This document shows, piece by piece, positions 50,290-58,688 of a DNA stretch of 58,688 nucleotides. The number at the start of each line of letters is the position of its first letter. Within the stretch, counting starts at the first letter, position 1. The notes under the pieces were generated by a model. The model was given only the letters and a program-made list of their open reading frames with translations. It made no database searches and was not told the origin of the DNA. Origin of the DNA: an uncultured Lachnospiraceae bacterium (GTDB taxonomy: Bacteria > Bacillota > Clostridia > Lachnospirales > Lachnospiraceae); assembly GCA_945864145.1 (NCBI GenBank), contig CAMBAN010000004.1:1-58688 (forward strand), written 5' to 3'. The position numbers were made by a program, and so were the translations under genes.

Positions 50290-51402
50290 ATGGCAAGTTT
50301 ATCTTTAAAGAATATCTGCAAAGTATATCCTAACGGATTTGAAGCAGTAAAGAACTTTAACCTTGAAATCGCTGATAAAGAATTCATCATCTTCGTAGGA
50401 CCTTCAGGATGTGGTAAGTCTACTACACTTCGTATGATCGCTGGTCTTGAAGATATTTCTTCAGGTGAATTAAAGATTGGTGACAGAGTAGTTAACGACG
50501 TAGAGCCAAAGGATAGAGATATCGCAATGGTATTCCAGAACTACGCTTTGTATCCACATATGTCAGTTTATGATAACATGGCATTCGGACTTAAGTTAAG
50601 AAAAGTACCAAAGGCTGAAATCGATAAGATGGTTAAGGAAGCTGCTAAGATTCTTGACTTAACACCATTACTTGACAGAAAGCCAAAGGCTTTATCCGGT
50701 GGACAGAGACAGCGTGTTGCTATGGGACGTGCTATCGTTCGTAATCCTAAGGTATTCCTTATGGATGAGCCTCTTTCAAACTTGGATGCTAAGTTACGTG
50801 TACAGATGCGTATCGAGATTGCTAAATTACATCAGAGATTAGGTACAACCATCATCTACGTTACACATGACCAGACAGAGGCTATGACTCTTGGTACAAG
50901 AATCGTTGTTATGAAGGATGGTGTTGTACAGCAGGTAGATACACCACAGAACTTATATGATAAGCCACAGAACTTATTCGTTGCAGGATTCATGGGATCT
51001 CCACAGATGAACTTCCTTGATGCTGTAGTAGAAGTAAAGGGCGATGCAGCTAACTTAAAGATTGCTGACCTTTCTATTCCACTTCCACCAGCAAAAGCTA
51101 AGAAGCTTATCGATGGCGGATACGCTGGAAAGACTGTAACATTCGGTATCAGACCAGAAGATATTTATGATTCTCAGATGATGGTAGAAGCTAAGTCTGA
51201 AAGCACATTTGAAACAACTATCCGTGTATACGAGTTACTTGGTGCAGAAGTATTCTTATATGCTGATTTAGCTGAGTTCCCTATCACAGCAAGAGTTGAT
51301 CCTAGAACAACAGCTAGACCTGGCGATAAGGTTAAATTCGCTATCGACGTTGAGAAGATTCACGTATTTGATAAGGAAACAGAGCAGGTTATTACAAACT
51401 AG
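50290..51402 (+). CDS. Sugar ABC transporter ATPase (MsmX/UgpC type)
   Basis: 370 residues. Walker A FVGPSGCGKSTTLRM, signature LSGGQRQRVAMGRAI, Walker B VFLMDEPLSNLD, H-loop THDQTEAM, then the C-terminal OB/TOBE domain typical of MalK/MsmX. Such an ATPase is often shared by many sugar permeases, and no permease is adjacent. Its codon bias is strong, so it is probably highly expressed. GGAGG lies 11 bp upstream. Its own terminator follows. Confidence 0.92.
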   Translation: MASLSLKNICKVYPNGFEAVKNFNLEIADKEFIIFVGPSGCGKSTTLRMIAGLEDISSGELKIGDRVVNDVEPKDRDIAMVFQNYALYPHMSVYDNMAFGLKLRKVPKAEIDKMVKEAAKILDLTPLLDRKPKALSGGQRQRVAMGRAIVRNPKVFLMDEPLSNLDAKLRVQMRIEIAKLHQRLGTTIIYVTHDQTEAMTLGTRIVVMKDGVVQQVDTPQNLYDKPQNLFVAGFMGSPQMNFLDAVVEVKGDAANLKIADLSIPLPPAKAKKLIDGGYAGKTVTFGIRPEDIYDSQMMVEAKSESTFETTIRVYELLGAEVFLYADLAEFPITARVDPRTTARPGDKVKFAIDVEKIHVFDKETEQVITN

Positions 51403-51424
51403 TTTGTACATAATAAGCAGATTT

Positions 51425-51453
51425 GCCCCTATGCAAAAGCATAGGGGCTTTTT
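51425..51453 (+). terminator. Terminator after the sugar ATPase gene
   Basis: GCCCCTATGC pairs perfectly with GCATAGGGGC around an AAAA loop, followed by TTTTT. Confidence 0.9.
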
Positions 51454-51559
51454 GGTATAGGAAATATCATTCCCATACAATAAAGGTTGTATTTGCGGGG
51501 AAAAAGGATTATGATGGGATAAAAGAAATCGGTTTCAAAAAAGAAAGGACAGGGGAAAT

Positions 51560-52345
51560 ATGTTTTCGTTGAAGGTATTAAAAGCAAATGGGGAAACCAA
51601 ACAGGTGGAGAGAGGAGAAAAAGAAGCTTGTCTGGTTGTAACTTCCGCTTATAAAGAGGGAGACCGTGTCGTATTGGAATACACAGGTGAACCAGCTTTT
51701 TTTGTATTTCAGGCAGATGATGCGATGGGAGAAGCACTTATCTATGTGAAGGGTAATGTAGAAATCAAGATTCCATTTGGGGAGCTAAGGGATGGTTACT
51801 CTCCAAAAGCTTTTATGGGAGACGTGCATTACATCTACGCGAGAGTAGCTGATGAAGAAGAAATCTATGCTTATCGAAATCAGGCAATAAATGTGTATGA
51901 TGACCACTATAATGACAATTCTTATCCGCATGCAAGCGCAAATGTCGAGACAAGAAACGAAGCTGTATTTGCAGCGAGAAATGCAATTAATGGTGTAAAA
52001 GCAAATCGTGCACATGGTCAGTGGCCATATACTTCCTGGGGGATTAATAGAGATCCTGAAGCTGCTCTGAAAATAGACTTTGGACATGAAGTAGAGTTAG
52101 ATAAAGCGGTACTTTATTTACGTGCTGATTTTCCACATGATAATTGGTGGAAGGAAGTAACACTTGCATTTTCTGATGGAAGTAAGGAAGTGCTTTATCC
52201 CAAAAAAACAGGAGAAGGACAAAGCTTTTCTTTTGCTGCAAGAAAGGTAACATGGGTAGAACTTAAAAATTTGGTAAAGGCAGAGACAGAGTCGCCATTC
52301 CCGGCATTATCTCAAATTGAGTTATACGGAACCACCTGCAAATAG
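51560..52345 (+). CDS. Discoidin (F5/8 type C)-like carbohydrate-binding protein
   Basis: 261 residues, no signal peptide. The C-terminal 140 residues (SYPHASANVETRNEAVFAARN, GQWPYTSWGINRDPEAALKIDF, LYLRADFPHDNWWKEVTLAF, SQIELYG) follow the F5/8-type-C galactose-binding fold. The N-terminal 110 residues are a beta-rich domain of unknown type. It starts 20 nt after a short AAAGGACAGGGG site and is followed, after 24 bp, by the heparinase-like lyase, so it probably binds the same polysaccharide or its oligomers. Confidence 0.72.
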   Translation: MFSLKVLKANGETKQVERGEKEACLVVTSAYKEGDRVVLEYTGEPAFFVFQADDAMGEALIYVKGNVEIKIPFGELRDGYSPKAFMGDVHYIYARVADEEEIYAYRNQAINVYDDHYNDNSYPHASANVETRNEAVFAARNAINGVKANRAHGQWPYTSWGINRDPEAALKIDFGHEVELDKAVLYLRADFPHDNWWKEVTLAFSDGSKEVLYPKKTGEGQSFSFAARKVTWVELKNLVKAETESPFPALSQIELYGTTCK

Positions 52346-52369
52346 AACATAGAAAGGCATGGGATTAGT

Positions 52370-54202
52370 ATGTTAGTGGGGAAAGAAAAGCTTTCCATGC
52401 AGGAGAGAGCTTATATAGAGCGATTTTGGACTGAGCTTTGCGATGAAGCAGAAAAACTAAGAGAAAAAGAGTTACCGGAGCTTACAGAGGAAGATTTTTG
52501 GCTATTTCAGAAAACAGGAAATCGACTTGTCTATGAAAATGCCTATTTTGGCAGAAGAAAATTTTTAACCGTTTTTGGCATTTTGACAGAGTTTGGTGAG
52601 AATCACCGGGATGCAGAAAAACTGACAGAAGTGTTAGAAGAGGTATGCAGGGAACAGTTTTGGGCACTGCCTGCACACGTAGATTTTGAAAAAATGGATA
52701 GAAATACCATAGATTTATTTGCTTCAGAAACAGCGGCAACGCTTGCGGAGATGGCATATCTTTTCTATGAAAAGCTACCACAGGAAACAATAGTACATAT
52801 GTTGAAAGAGGTGGTAACACGTGTGATAGAACCCTTTGTAAGTTCGGACTTCCCATATAGCTGGTGGGAAACTGATAAGTGTAACTGGTCCGCCGTATGT
52901 GCAGGAAGCATTGGCATGACAGTGCTCTATCTGAATAAAATAGAAAAGACTTATCAGCCTGCATTTTTGAAGGAACTTTTAGAGAGGTTATCACCAGGCT
53001 GGCAGAAAAATTGCCTGAAACGTGTATGTGCTTCTTTGACCTGCTATTTGGAGGGAATGGAGGAGGATGGCGCTTGTACAGAGGGATTGGGCTATTTCTC
53101 TTATGGGATGAGTTATTTTACCGCTTTTGTGGAGCTATATGAAGAAGAGATAAAAAATGACAAAGGTGTCATAGTAGATACTCCCTTTTTGACATTACCC
53201 AAGTGTGAAAGAATTGCATGCTTTCAACAAAAATGCTTTTTTGAAAAGGGTATTTCTTTAAGCTTTTCTGATGGAAGCAGCAAAGAAAATTTTTTGCCTG
53301 GTTTAACGACCTTTTTGGCGTATTGCTATGACAGCGTAGAAGTACCGGATTATCGTCTCGCCAGATTTTTGGAGGCAGATGCCTGCTATCGCTGGCTGAC
53401 CAATGAAAGAAATATCAGATGGCTGTTACGGTATACAAGGGGAGACACAAAAAAAGAGAAAAGTAAGAAAAAAGCCTGGTTTTTGCCGTCTGCACAGTGG
53501 ATGATATACCAGAGCCAGGATGAACAACAAAAAAGTATCGGTTATGGAATCAAGGGCGGTCATAATGAAGAAAATCATAATCATAATGACATCGGCAGCT
53601 TTCTTTGTGTGTATGAAGGAGAAATGTTACTTGCAGATTTAGGAGCAGGAGAATATACAAAGGATTATTTTCATGAGGGAAGATATGGCATATTGTGTAA
53701 CCGTTCTTTGGGACATAATGTACCGCTTATCGGAGAAAAGGAACAGCTTCCTGGTAAGGAGTATAGGGCAGAACGCTTTGTATGGGATGATAAAACAGAA
53801 AAGCTGACAGTTTCTTATGCAGGTGCTTATGAAAAAGGATTGATAAAAGAGCTGGAAAGAAGTATACAGGTAAAAAACAGTACGATAACAGTTACTGACA
53901 GCTTTTCCTTTGCAGAAAATCCCTTAAAAATTACAGAAAATCTGGTAACGATGTATCAGCCCACAATAGAAAAGGATTTTGTTTTGATTAAGGGAAAAGA
54001 AACCGGTTGTAAAATTTATGTGAAAGCAGATGGAAAATCTGACTTTCGGATACTTCCCAAGGAACATAGCATGCATGATGGAACAAAAATTACGGTTTAT
54101 CTGATACAGTGGGATTTATGGTCAAATAGTGATAAAAAGCAGGTTTGTGATATCAGGATAGATTTCCAGTGTTCGATTTTGCAAAAAACGAATGAATATT
54201 AG
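52370..54202 (+). CDS. Heparinase II/III-like polysaccharide lyase
   Basis: 610 residues. The N-terminal ~350 residues are helical (alpha/alpha toroid), and the C-terminal part is the heparinase II/III domain, with the signature KGGHNEENHNHNDIGSFLCV (residues about 400-419). Family members cleave uronic-acid-rich polysaccharides (heparin, alginate or similar). No signal peptide, so it would act on oligosaccharides already taken up. The discoidin-like gene upstream is 24 bp away. Substrate unknown. Confidence 0.85.
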   Translation: MLVGKEKLSMQERAYIERFWTELCDEAEKLREKELPELTEEDFWLFQKTGNRLVYENAYFGRRKFLTVFGILTEFGENHRDAEKLTEVLEEVCREQFWALPAHVDFEKMDRNTIDLFASETAATLAEMAYLFYEKLPQETIVHMLKEVVTRVIEPFVSSDFPYSWWETDKCNWSAVCAGSIGMTVLYLNKIEKTYQPAFLKELLERLSPGWQKNCLKRVCASLTCYLEGMEEDGACTEGLGYFSYGMSYFTAFVELYEEEIKNDKGVIVDTPFLTLPKCERIACFQQKCFFEKGISLSFSDGSSKENFLPGLTTFLAYCYDSVEVPDYRLARFLEADACYRWLTNERNIRWLLRYTRGDTKKEKSKKKAWFLPSAQWMIYQSQDEQQKSIGYGIKGGHNEENHNHNDIGSFLCVYEGEMLLADLGAGEYTKDYFHEGRYGILCNRSLGHNVPLIGEKEQLPGKEYRAERFVWDDKTEKLTVSYAGAYEKGLIKELERSIQVKNSTITVTDSFSFAENPLKITENLVTMYQPTIEKDFVLIKGKETGCKIYVKADGKSDFRILPKEHSMHDGTKITVYLIQWDLWSNSDKKQVCDIRIDFQCSILQKTNEY

Positions 54203-54205
54203 CTA

Positions 54206-54234
54206 TTGTTTTCTTTTGCAAAAAACGATATGAT
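54206..54234 (+). promoter_or_regulatory. Promoter of galE
   Basis: TTGTTT and TATGAT with a 17-bp spacer that contains the second copy of the repeat TTTTGCAAAAAACGA. The first copy is at 54177-54191, at the end of the lyase gene. Confidence 0.55.
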
Positions 54235-54279
54235 AGGGCTTAATAGATGTAAAATTGAGAGAAAGATGGAGGTAAAACC

Positions 54280-55296
54280 ATGGCAGTTTTAGTTACAGGT
54301 GGAGCTGGTTTCATAGGAAGCCACACAGTAGTTGAATTACAGAACGCAGGATATGATGTAGTTGTATTGGATAATCTTTCCAATGCAAGTGAAAAATCCT
54401 TAGAGCGTGTAGAAAAGATTACCGGAAAGCCGGTAAAGTTTTATAAAGCAGATATCTTAGACAGAGATGCCTTAGAGGAGATTTTTGCAAAAGAGCAGAT
54501 TGACTCCTGCATCCATTTCGCGGGCTTAAAGGCAGTCGGTGAGTCTGTAGCCAAGCCTTGGGAGTATTATAACAACAATATTGCAGGTACTTTAACCTTA
54601 GTAGATGTTATGAGAAAGCATAATTGCAAAAATATTATTTTCTCATCTTCAGCAACAGTTTACGGAGACCCTGCAATGATTCCAATTACAGAGGAATGTC
54701 CAAAGGGACAGTGTACAAATCCGTATGGCTGGACAAAGTCAATGCTTGAACAGATTTTATCAGATATGCAGAAGGCTGACCCGGAGTGGAATGTTATTTT
54801 ACTTCGTTACTTCAATCCAATTGGTGCGCATAAGAGCGGAACAATCGGAGAAAATCCAAATGGTATTCCAAACAACTTAATGCCATATATTACACAGGTA
54901 GCTGTTGGCAAGTTAAAAGAGCTTGGTGTATTTGGTAACGATTATGACACACATGACGGAACTGGTGTCAGAGATTATATCCATGTTGTTGACCTTGCTT
55001 TAGGACATGTAAAGGCATTAAAGAAGATTGAAGAAAAAGCAGGTCTTTGCATTTACAATTTAGGTACAGGCGTAGGCTACAGCGTATTGGATATTGTAAA
55101 GAACTTTGAAGAAGCAACAGGCGTAAAGATTCCTTATGTAATTAAGGACAGACGCCCAGGAGATATTGCCACCTGCTACTCAGATGCATCCAAGGCAGAA
55201 AGAGAGCTTGGCTGGAAAGCACAGTATGGTATTAAGGAAATGTGTGCAGACAGTTGGAGATGGCAGTCAAACAATCCAAACGGATATGATGATTAA
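54280..55296 (+). CDS. galE: UDP-glucose 4-epimerase
   Basis: 338 residues of the extended SDR family: [17 protein letters not shown] (cofactor loop), [16 protein letters not shown], the S...Y-x3-K site ([10 protein letters not shown] and [12 protein letters not shown]), and [20 protein letters not shown]. It interconverts UDP-glucose and UDP-galactose. AGGTAAAACC lies upstream; it has its own promoter and terminator. Confidence 0.96.
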   Translation: MAVLVTGGAGFIGSHTVVELQNAGYDVVVLDNLSNASEKSLERVEKITGKPVKFYKADILDRDALEEIFAKEQIDSCIHFAGLKAVGESVAKPWEYYNNNIAGTLTLVDVMRKHNCKNIIFSSSATVYGDPAMIPITEECPKGQCTNPYGWTKSMLEQILSDMQKADPEWNVILLRYFNPIGAHKSGTIGENPNGIPNNLMPYITQVAVGKLKELGVFGNDYDTHDGTGVRDYIHVVDLALGHVKALKKIEEKAGLCIYNLGTGVGYSVLDIVKNFEEATGVKIPYVIKDRRPGDIATCYSDASKAERELGWKAQYGIKEMCADSWRWQSNNPNGYDD

Positions 55297-55309
55297 GTAA
55301 GTACATACA

Positions 55310-55344
55310 AAAAGCGGTTTGCTGCAAAAGCGAACCGCTTTTCT
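55310..55344 (+). terminator. Terminator after galE
   Basis: AAAAGCGGTTTGC pairs with GCGAACCGCTTTT around a short loop, followed by C and TTG. Confidence 0.85.
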
Positions 55345-55441
55345 TGATTTGCAGACTAGAAACGAAAAGTTATCTATGCTATGATAGAAGTAATGAGGAA
55401 AAGTAACAGTTTTATTACTTTAGGAAGGCGTGGGAATTGAT

Positions 55442-56380
55442 ATGTCGAGTGTAAGCATTGAACGTTTAATTGAAAAATTAGAACTGCAAAATTTAACGCC
55501 GGAAGTAGACATTTCTTCCGCAAAAATCACACAGCCGGATATTAACAGACCGGCATTACAGCTGGCAGGCTATTTTGAGCATTATGATGAAATGAGACCA
55601 CAGATTATTGGCTTCGTAGAGCATTCTTATATGCAGCAAATGTCTGATGAAAAAAAACGAGAAGTATATCCAAGAGTTTTAACGGAACAGATACCATGTA
55701 TTGTATTCTGCAGAGATTTAAAACCTGATGATATTTTTATAGAAGTAGCAAAGAAAAATAATGTTCCTGTACTATCGACAGATATGCCAACCTCTGCATT
55801 TATGGCAGAAATTATCAGATGGCTGAATGTGAAACTGGCTCCATGCATTTCCGTACATGGCGTATTGGTAGATGTCTATGGTGAGGGTGTATTGATTACC
55901 GGTGAAAGTGGTATCGGTAAGAGTGAGGCTGCACTGGAGTTAATCAAGCGTGGACATCGTCTGGTATCTGATGATGTGGTGGAAATTCGTAAGGTCAGTG
56001 ATGATACGTTAGTTGGAACAGCACCTGATATTACAAGACATTTTATCGAGCTTCGTGGTATTGGTATTATTGATGTAAAGAGTTTATTTGGTGTATCCAG
56101 CGTTATGGATACTACAAACATTACCTTGGTCATTCGATTAGAAGACTGGGATAAAGAGAAGAAGTATGACAGACTTGGTCTGGAAGAAAGCTATACAGAG
56201 TATCTTGGTAATAAAGTAGTATGCCACAATATTCCAATCAGACCGGGTCGTAATCTGGCAGTTATCTGTGAGTCAGCAGCAGTTAACCACCGTCAGAAGA
56301 AAATGGGCTATAATGCAGCGCAAGAGTTATATCAGCGTGTACAAAATTCGTTAAATAAAGGAAGAGAAGAGGAAGACTAA
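55442..56380 (+). CDS. hprK: HPr kinase/phosphorylase
   Basis: 312 residues from ATG 55442 (GGGA 6 bp upstream); the earlier GTG 55430 has its site too close. Walker A is GESGIGKSEAALELIKRGH. The C-terminal HprK signature HFIELRGIGIIDVKSLFG is present. It phosphorylates HPr on Ser in Firmicutes catabolite control. The next gene starts on the last base of its stop. Confidence 0.96.
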   Translation: MSSVSIERLIEKLELQNLTPEVDISSAKITQPDINRPALQLAGYFEHYDEMRPQIIGFVEHSYMQQMSDEKKREVYPRVLTEQIPCIVFCRDLKPDDIFIEVAKKNNVPVLSTDMPTSAFMAEIIRWLNVKLAPCISVHGVLVDVYGEGVLITGESGIGKSEAALELIKRGHRLVSDDVVEIRKVSDDTLVGTAPDITRHFIELRGIGIIDVKSLFGVSSVMDTTNITLVIRLEDWDKEKKYDRLGLEESYTEYLGNKVVCHNIPIRPGRNLAVICESAAVNHRQKKMGYNAAQELYQRVQNSLNKGREEED

Positions 56381-57315
56381 TGATGGAAAAGTATTGCTTT
56401 GGTGTTGATTTGGGAGGAACAACAGTAAAGATTGGATTGTTCAATCCACAGGGAGAGGTATTGGAAAAGTGGGAGATTCCTACAAGAACAGAAGATAAGG
56501 GCTCACACATTTTACCGGATATCGCAGCAGCAGTCCAGACAAAAATGCAGGAAAAGAGTATTGAAAAGGAAGCAGTCATTGGTGTAGGTATCGGTGTGCC
56601 GGGACCGATAAATGACGAAGGTGTCATTTTTAAAGCAGTCAATCTTGGCTGGGATGTTATGAATATCAATGAAATACTGGGGGGACTGCTTGGCGTTCCT
56701 GTAAAAGCCGGAAATGATGCAAACGTTGCAGCACTTGGAGAAATGTGGTGCGGTGGTGGAAAAGGCTATGAGAATATGGTACTTGTAACTCTTGGCACCG
56801 GTGTTGGTGGTGGTATCATCATCAATGGTTCCATTTTAACAGGTTCTACCGGAGCAGGTGGTGAAATCGGTCATATACATATGAATGATGCAGAACCGGA
56901 TGCCTGTGGTTGCGGCAATCATGGCTGTTTAGAGCAGTACGCTTCTGCAACAGGTATTGTGAGACTGGCAAAGAGAAAGCTTGCAGTAACAACAGAAGAA
57001 ACAGTACTTCGTAACGAAGAAGTGACTGCAAAGTCTGTATTTGATGCGGTAAAAGCACAGGATAAGGTAGCTATTGAAATTGCAGAGGAATTTGGAAGCT
57101 ACTTAGGAAAAGGACTTGCCAGTATCGCAGCAGTAGTGAATCCACAGGTATTTGTTATAGGCGGAGGTGTTTCCAAGGCTGGTACGGTTATTTTTGACTA
57201 TGTGGAGAAATACTACAAACAGTATGTATTTCCAGGCTGCAGAAATGTAGATTTTAAGCTTGCTACCTTAGGAAATGATGCAGGCATTTTTGGAGCAGCA
57301 AAATTAGTATTATAA
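56380..57315 (+). CDS. glcK: Glucokinase (ROK family)
   Basis: 311 residues. GVDLGGTTVKIGLFN (ATP site), VTLGTGVGGGII, GEIGHIHM and the Zn-binding CGCGNHGCLEQYAS mark it as ROK. Glucokinase is the usual partner of hprK here. It starts in the last base of the hprK stop; ATG 56383 is an alternative. Confidence 0.93.
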   Translation: MMEKYCFGVDLGGTTVKIGLFNPQGEVLEKWEIPTRTEDKGSHILPDIAAAVQTKMQEKSIEKEAVIGVGIGVPGPINDEGVIFKAVNLGWDVMNINEILGGLLGVPVKAGNDANVAALGEMWCGGGKGYENMVLVTLGTGVGGGIIINGSILTGSTGAGGEIGHIHMNDAEPDACGCGNHGCLEQYASATGIVRLAKRKLAVTTEETVLRNEEVTAKSVFDAVKAQDKVAIEIAEEFGSYLGKGLASIAAVVNPQVFVIGGGVSKAGTVIFDYVEKYYKQYVFPGCRNVDFKLATLGNDAGIFGAAKLVL

Positions 57316-57339
57316 TAATGAGAAAGGAAAGTTGTTGTT

Positions 57340-58251
57340 TTGAAGGCAGAATTTGTGCAAAAACTAAAACAACTGATTCCTGAAGAACGTGTCAGGGAAA
57401 AAGAACCTATGGCACAGCATACGACATTTCGGATAGGGGGACCGGCAGCGCTTTTTGTAGAACTTAGCTCAGAAAAAGAAGCGCAGGAGGTAGTTACTTT
57501 ACTGAATGAATACGAGGAAGATTACTACCTGGTTGGAAATGGTAGTAATCTTCTTGTTAGTGATAGCGGTTTTTCAGGCGTCATTTTACACTTTGCAAAA
57601 GAATACAGTCATATAGAAGTGCAGGGAGAAAAAATTATCTGTGAGGCAGGTGCTTTGCTTTCACAGATTGGAAGAGTAGCGCTTGAGGCCGAACTTAGTG
57701 GATTTGCTTTTGCAGCAGGTATTCCGGGAAGTATTGGCGGGGCGATGGTGATGAATGCAGGGGCATATGGCGGTGAAATGAAGCAGGTGGTAGAAAAGGT
57801 GCGACTGCTGGATAAGACAGGTCATATTGTAGAAAAAAATTGCGAAGAAATGCATTTTGCTTACAGACACAGCCTGTTAAAAGAAGAACCTTATCTTGTT
57901 TTGCAGGTCACCTTGTCTTTACAAAAAGGTGACAAAGCTGTCATTTTAAAAGAAATGGAAGAGCTTGCAAAACAAAGAAGAGAAAAACAACCATTAGAAT
58001 ATCCAAGTGCAGGTTCGACCTTTAAGAGACCGGAGGGATATTATGCAGGAAAGCTTATTGATGATGCAGGATTAAGAGGCTATCAAAGAGGCGGCGCACA
58101 GGTGTCTGAAAAGCACTGTGGATTTGTGATTAACAAGGAACATGCAACCGCACAGGATGTTTATCAGTTAATCTGTGATGTACAGGCAAAGGTAGAAAAA
58201 GAGTTTCAGGTTAAATTAGAACCTGAGGTCATTATGCTTGGAGAGTTTTAA
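57340..58251 (+). CDS. murB: UDP-N-acetylenolpyruvoylglucosamine reductase
   Basis: 303 residues, start TTG 57340 (AAAGGAAA 11 bp upstream). FAD-binding VGNGSNLLVSDSGFSG, AGIPGSIGGAMVMNAGAYGGEM, and the C-terminal LEYPSAGSTFKRPEGYYAGK (Ser proton donor) show the type-II MurB. It makes UDP-MurNAc for peptidoglycan. It is 25 bp after glcK. Confidence 0.95.
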   Translation: MKAEFVQKLKQLIPEERVREKEPMAQHTTFRIGGPAALFVELSSEKEAQEVVTLLNEYEEDYYLVGNGSNLLVSDSGFSGVILHFAKEYSHIEVQGEKIICEAGALLSQIGRVALEAELSGFAFAAGIPGSIGGAMVMNAGAYGGEMKQVVEKVRLLDKTGHIVEKNCEEMHFAYRHSLLKEEPYLVLQVTLSLQKGDKAVILKEMEELAKQRREKQPLEYPSAGSTFKRPEGYYAGKLIDDAGLRGYQRGGAQVSEKHCGFVINKEHATAQDVYQLICDVQAKVEKEFQVKLEPEVIMLGEF

Positions 58252-58275
58252 ACAAGTAGGAGAGAGGCAAAACAC

Positions 58276-58688
58276 ATGAGATTTGTAATTGTTACTGGTA
58301 TGAGTGGTGGAGGAAAAAGCACAGCGATGAAGATGTTAGAGGATGCAGGTTTTTATTGTGCAGACAATATGCCTGTGGCCTTGATTGATAAATTTGTTGA
58401 GCTTTTGACGATGCCAAATTGTGAAATCCAAAAGGTCGCATTAGGATTGGATGTCAGAGCAGACCAGTCTTTTGATGATGTAAATAAACTGGTGGCAAGA
58501 ATGCGTACCATGCAGATTCCATTTGAGGTTTTATATTTAGAAGCATCAGACCAGGTTTTGTTAAAGCGATATAAGGAGACAAGACGAATTCATCCACTTT
58601 CCAGTGACGGAGACTTAATGAAAGGTATTACTGCAGAAAGAGAGATTCTTGCCAAAATCAGAGAAAATGCAGATTATGTTATTGATAC
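58276..58688 (+). CDS. rapZ: RNase adapter protein RapZ (N-terminal part)
   Basis: Partial at the window edge; 137 residues are visible. FVIVTGMSGGGKSTAMKMLED is the Walker A loop of the RapZ/YvcJ family, followed by GFYCADNMP and RRIHPLSS. AGGAGAGAGG at 58257-58266 is the ribosome site. In Firmicutes it follows murB and precedes yvcK and whiA. It is a nucleotide-binding protein that affects RNase function or GlmZ-like RNAs in E. coli. Confidence 0.93.
   Translation, partial: MRFVIVTGMSGGGKSTAMKMLEDAGFYCADNMPVALIDKFVELLTMPNCEIQKVALGLDVRADQSFDDVNKLVARMRTMQIPFEVLYLEASDQVLLKRYKETRRIHPLSSDGDLMKGITAEREILAKIRENADYVID

Noticed and set aside
50067-50333. 88-residue frame between DUF624 and the ABC ATPase
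   Set aside because: It overlaps two hairpins and the start of the ATPase, with Cys/Lys-rich composition unlike a real protein.

Overview
The window is a low-GC Firmicutes chromosome segment that fits a gut Lachnospiraceae (Blautia/Roseburia/Dorea type). The evidence is the gene complement: a GlpP-controlled glp operon with the short CxGCP protein (DUF1667), an hprK-glcK-murB-rapZ run, ThyX, YitT, an MsmX-type sugar ATPase, LytTR/GHKL two-component genes and VanW. AGGAGG-type ribosome sites and sigma-A promoters (TTGACA-17-TATAAT-like) occur throughout. No rRNA, CRISPR array or complete transposase is present. Three tRNA genes lie near 30 kb.

Region 1 (1-6100) looks accessory: AT-rich, with mobile-element scraps (coiled-coil plus HTH protein, tiny ORFs, an orphan promoter) and resistance-like genes. 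It holds a DUF2268 Zn-protease behind a MerR-type promoter, a SAM methyltransferase, two MFS transporters and a P-loop kinase-like protein that seems internally deleted. The first MFS gene is preceded by a 33-codon leader ORF and an intrinsic terminator, which looks like ribosome-stalling attenuation.

Region 2 (6100-14300) has a PerR/Fur-type regulator in operon with a QueD-like protein lacking the usual cysteine, then an SDR, then a LytTR regulator, a GHKL kinase, a small coupled ORF, a heterodimeric ABC exporter and a ferritin-like protein. Region 3 (14300-21300) has a frameshifted secreted alpha-amylase, an acyltransferase-3 membrane protein, an unusual glycosyltransferase fused to a MarR-like winged helix, ApbE with a NusG-II protein, and an unknown protein.

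Region 4 (21300-29800) is thyX, a lysophospholipase-like hydrolase, and the glycerol pathway: glpP antiterminator, flavin glycerol-3-phosphate dehydrogenase with its FAD/NAD partner and CxGCP protein, and glpK. The hydrolase overlapping glpP suggests that lipid glycerol feeds this pathway. An AraC regulator follows. Region 5 (29900-41200) is the tRNA cluster, a strongly palindromic intergenic element, murI, a membrane glycosyltransferase, a B12 radical-SAM protein, nth, a DnaQ-type exonuclease, VanW, an AIR-synthase-like protein, an Lrp regulator with an aminotransferase, and trmL.

Region 6 (41200-54250) is sugar use: a DUF4867/isomerase/FGGY-kinase operon behind a promoter with nested inverted repeats, YitT, a D-2-hydroxyacid dehydrogenase with a GNAT, an HD-GYP protein, DUF624, the MsmX-like ATPase, a discoidin-like protein and a heparinase II/III-like lyase. 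Region 7 (54250-end) is galE and the hprK-glcK-murB-rapZ housekeeping run. The final gene is cut by the window edge.
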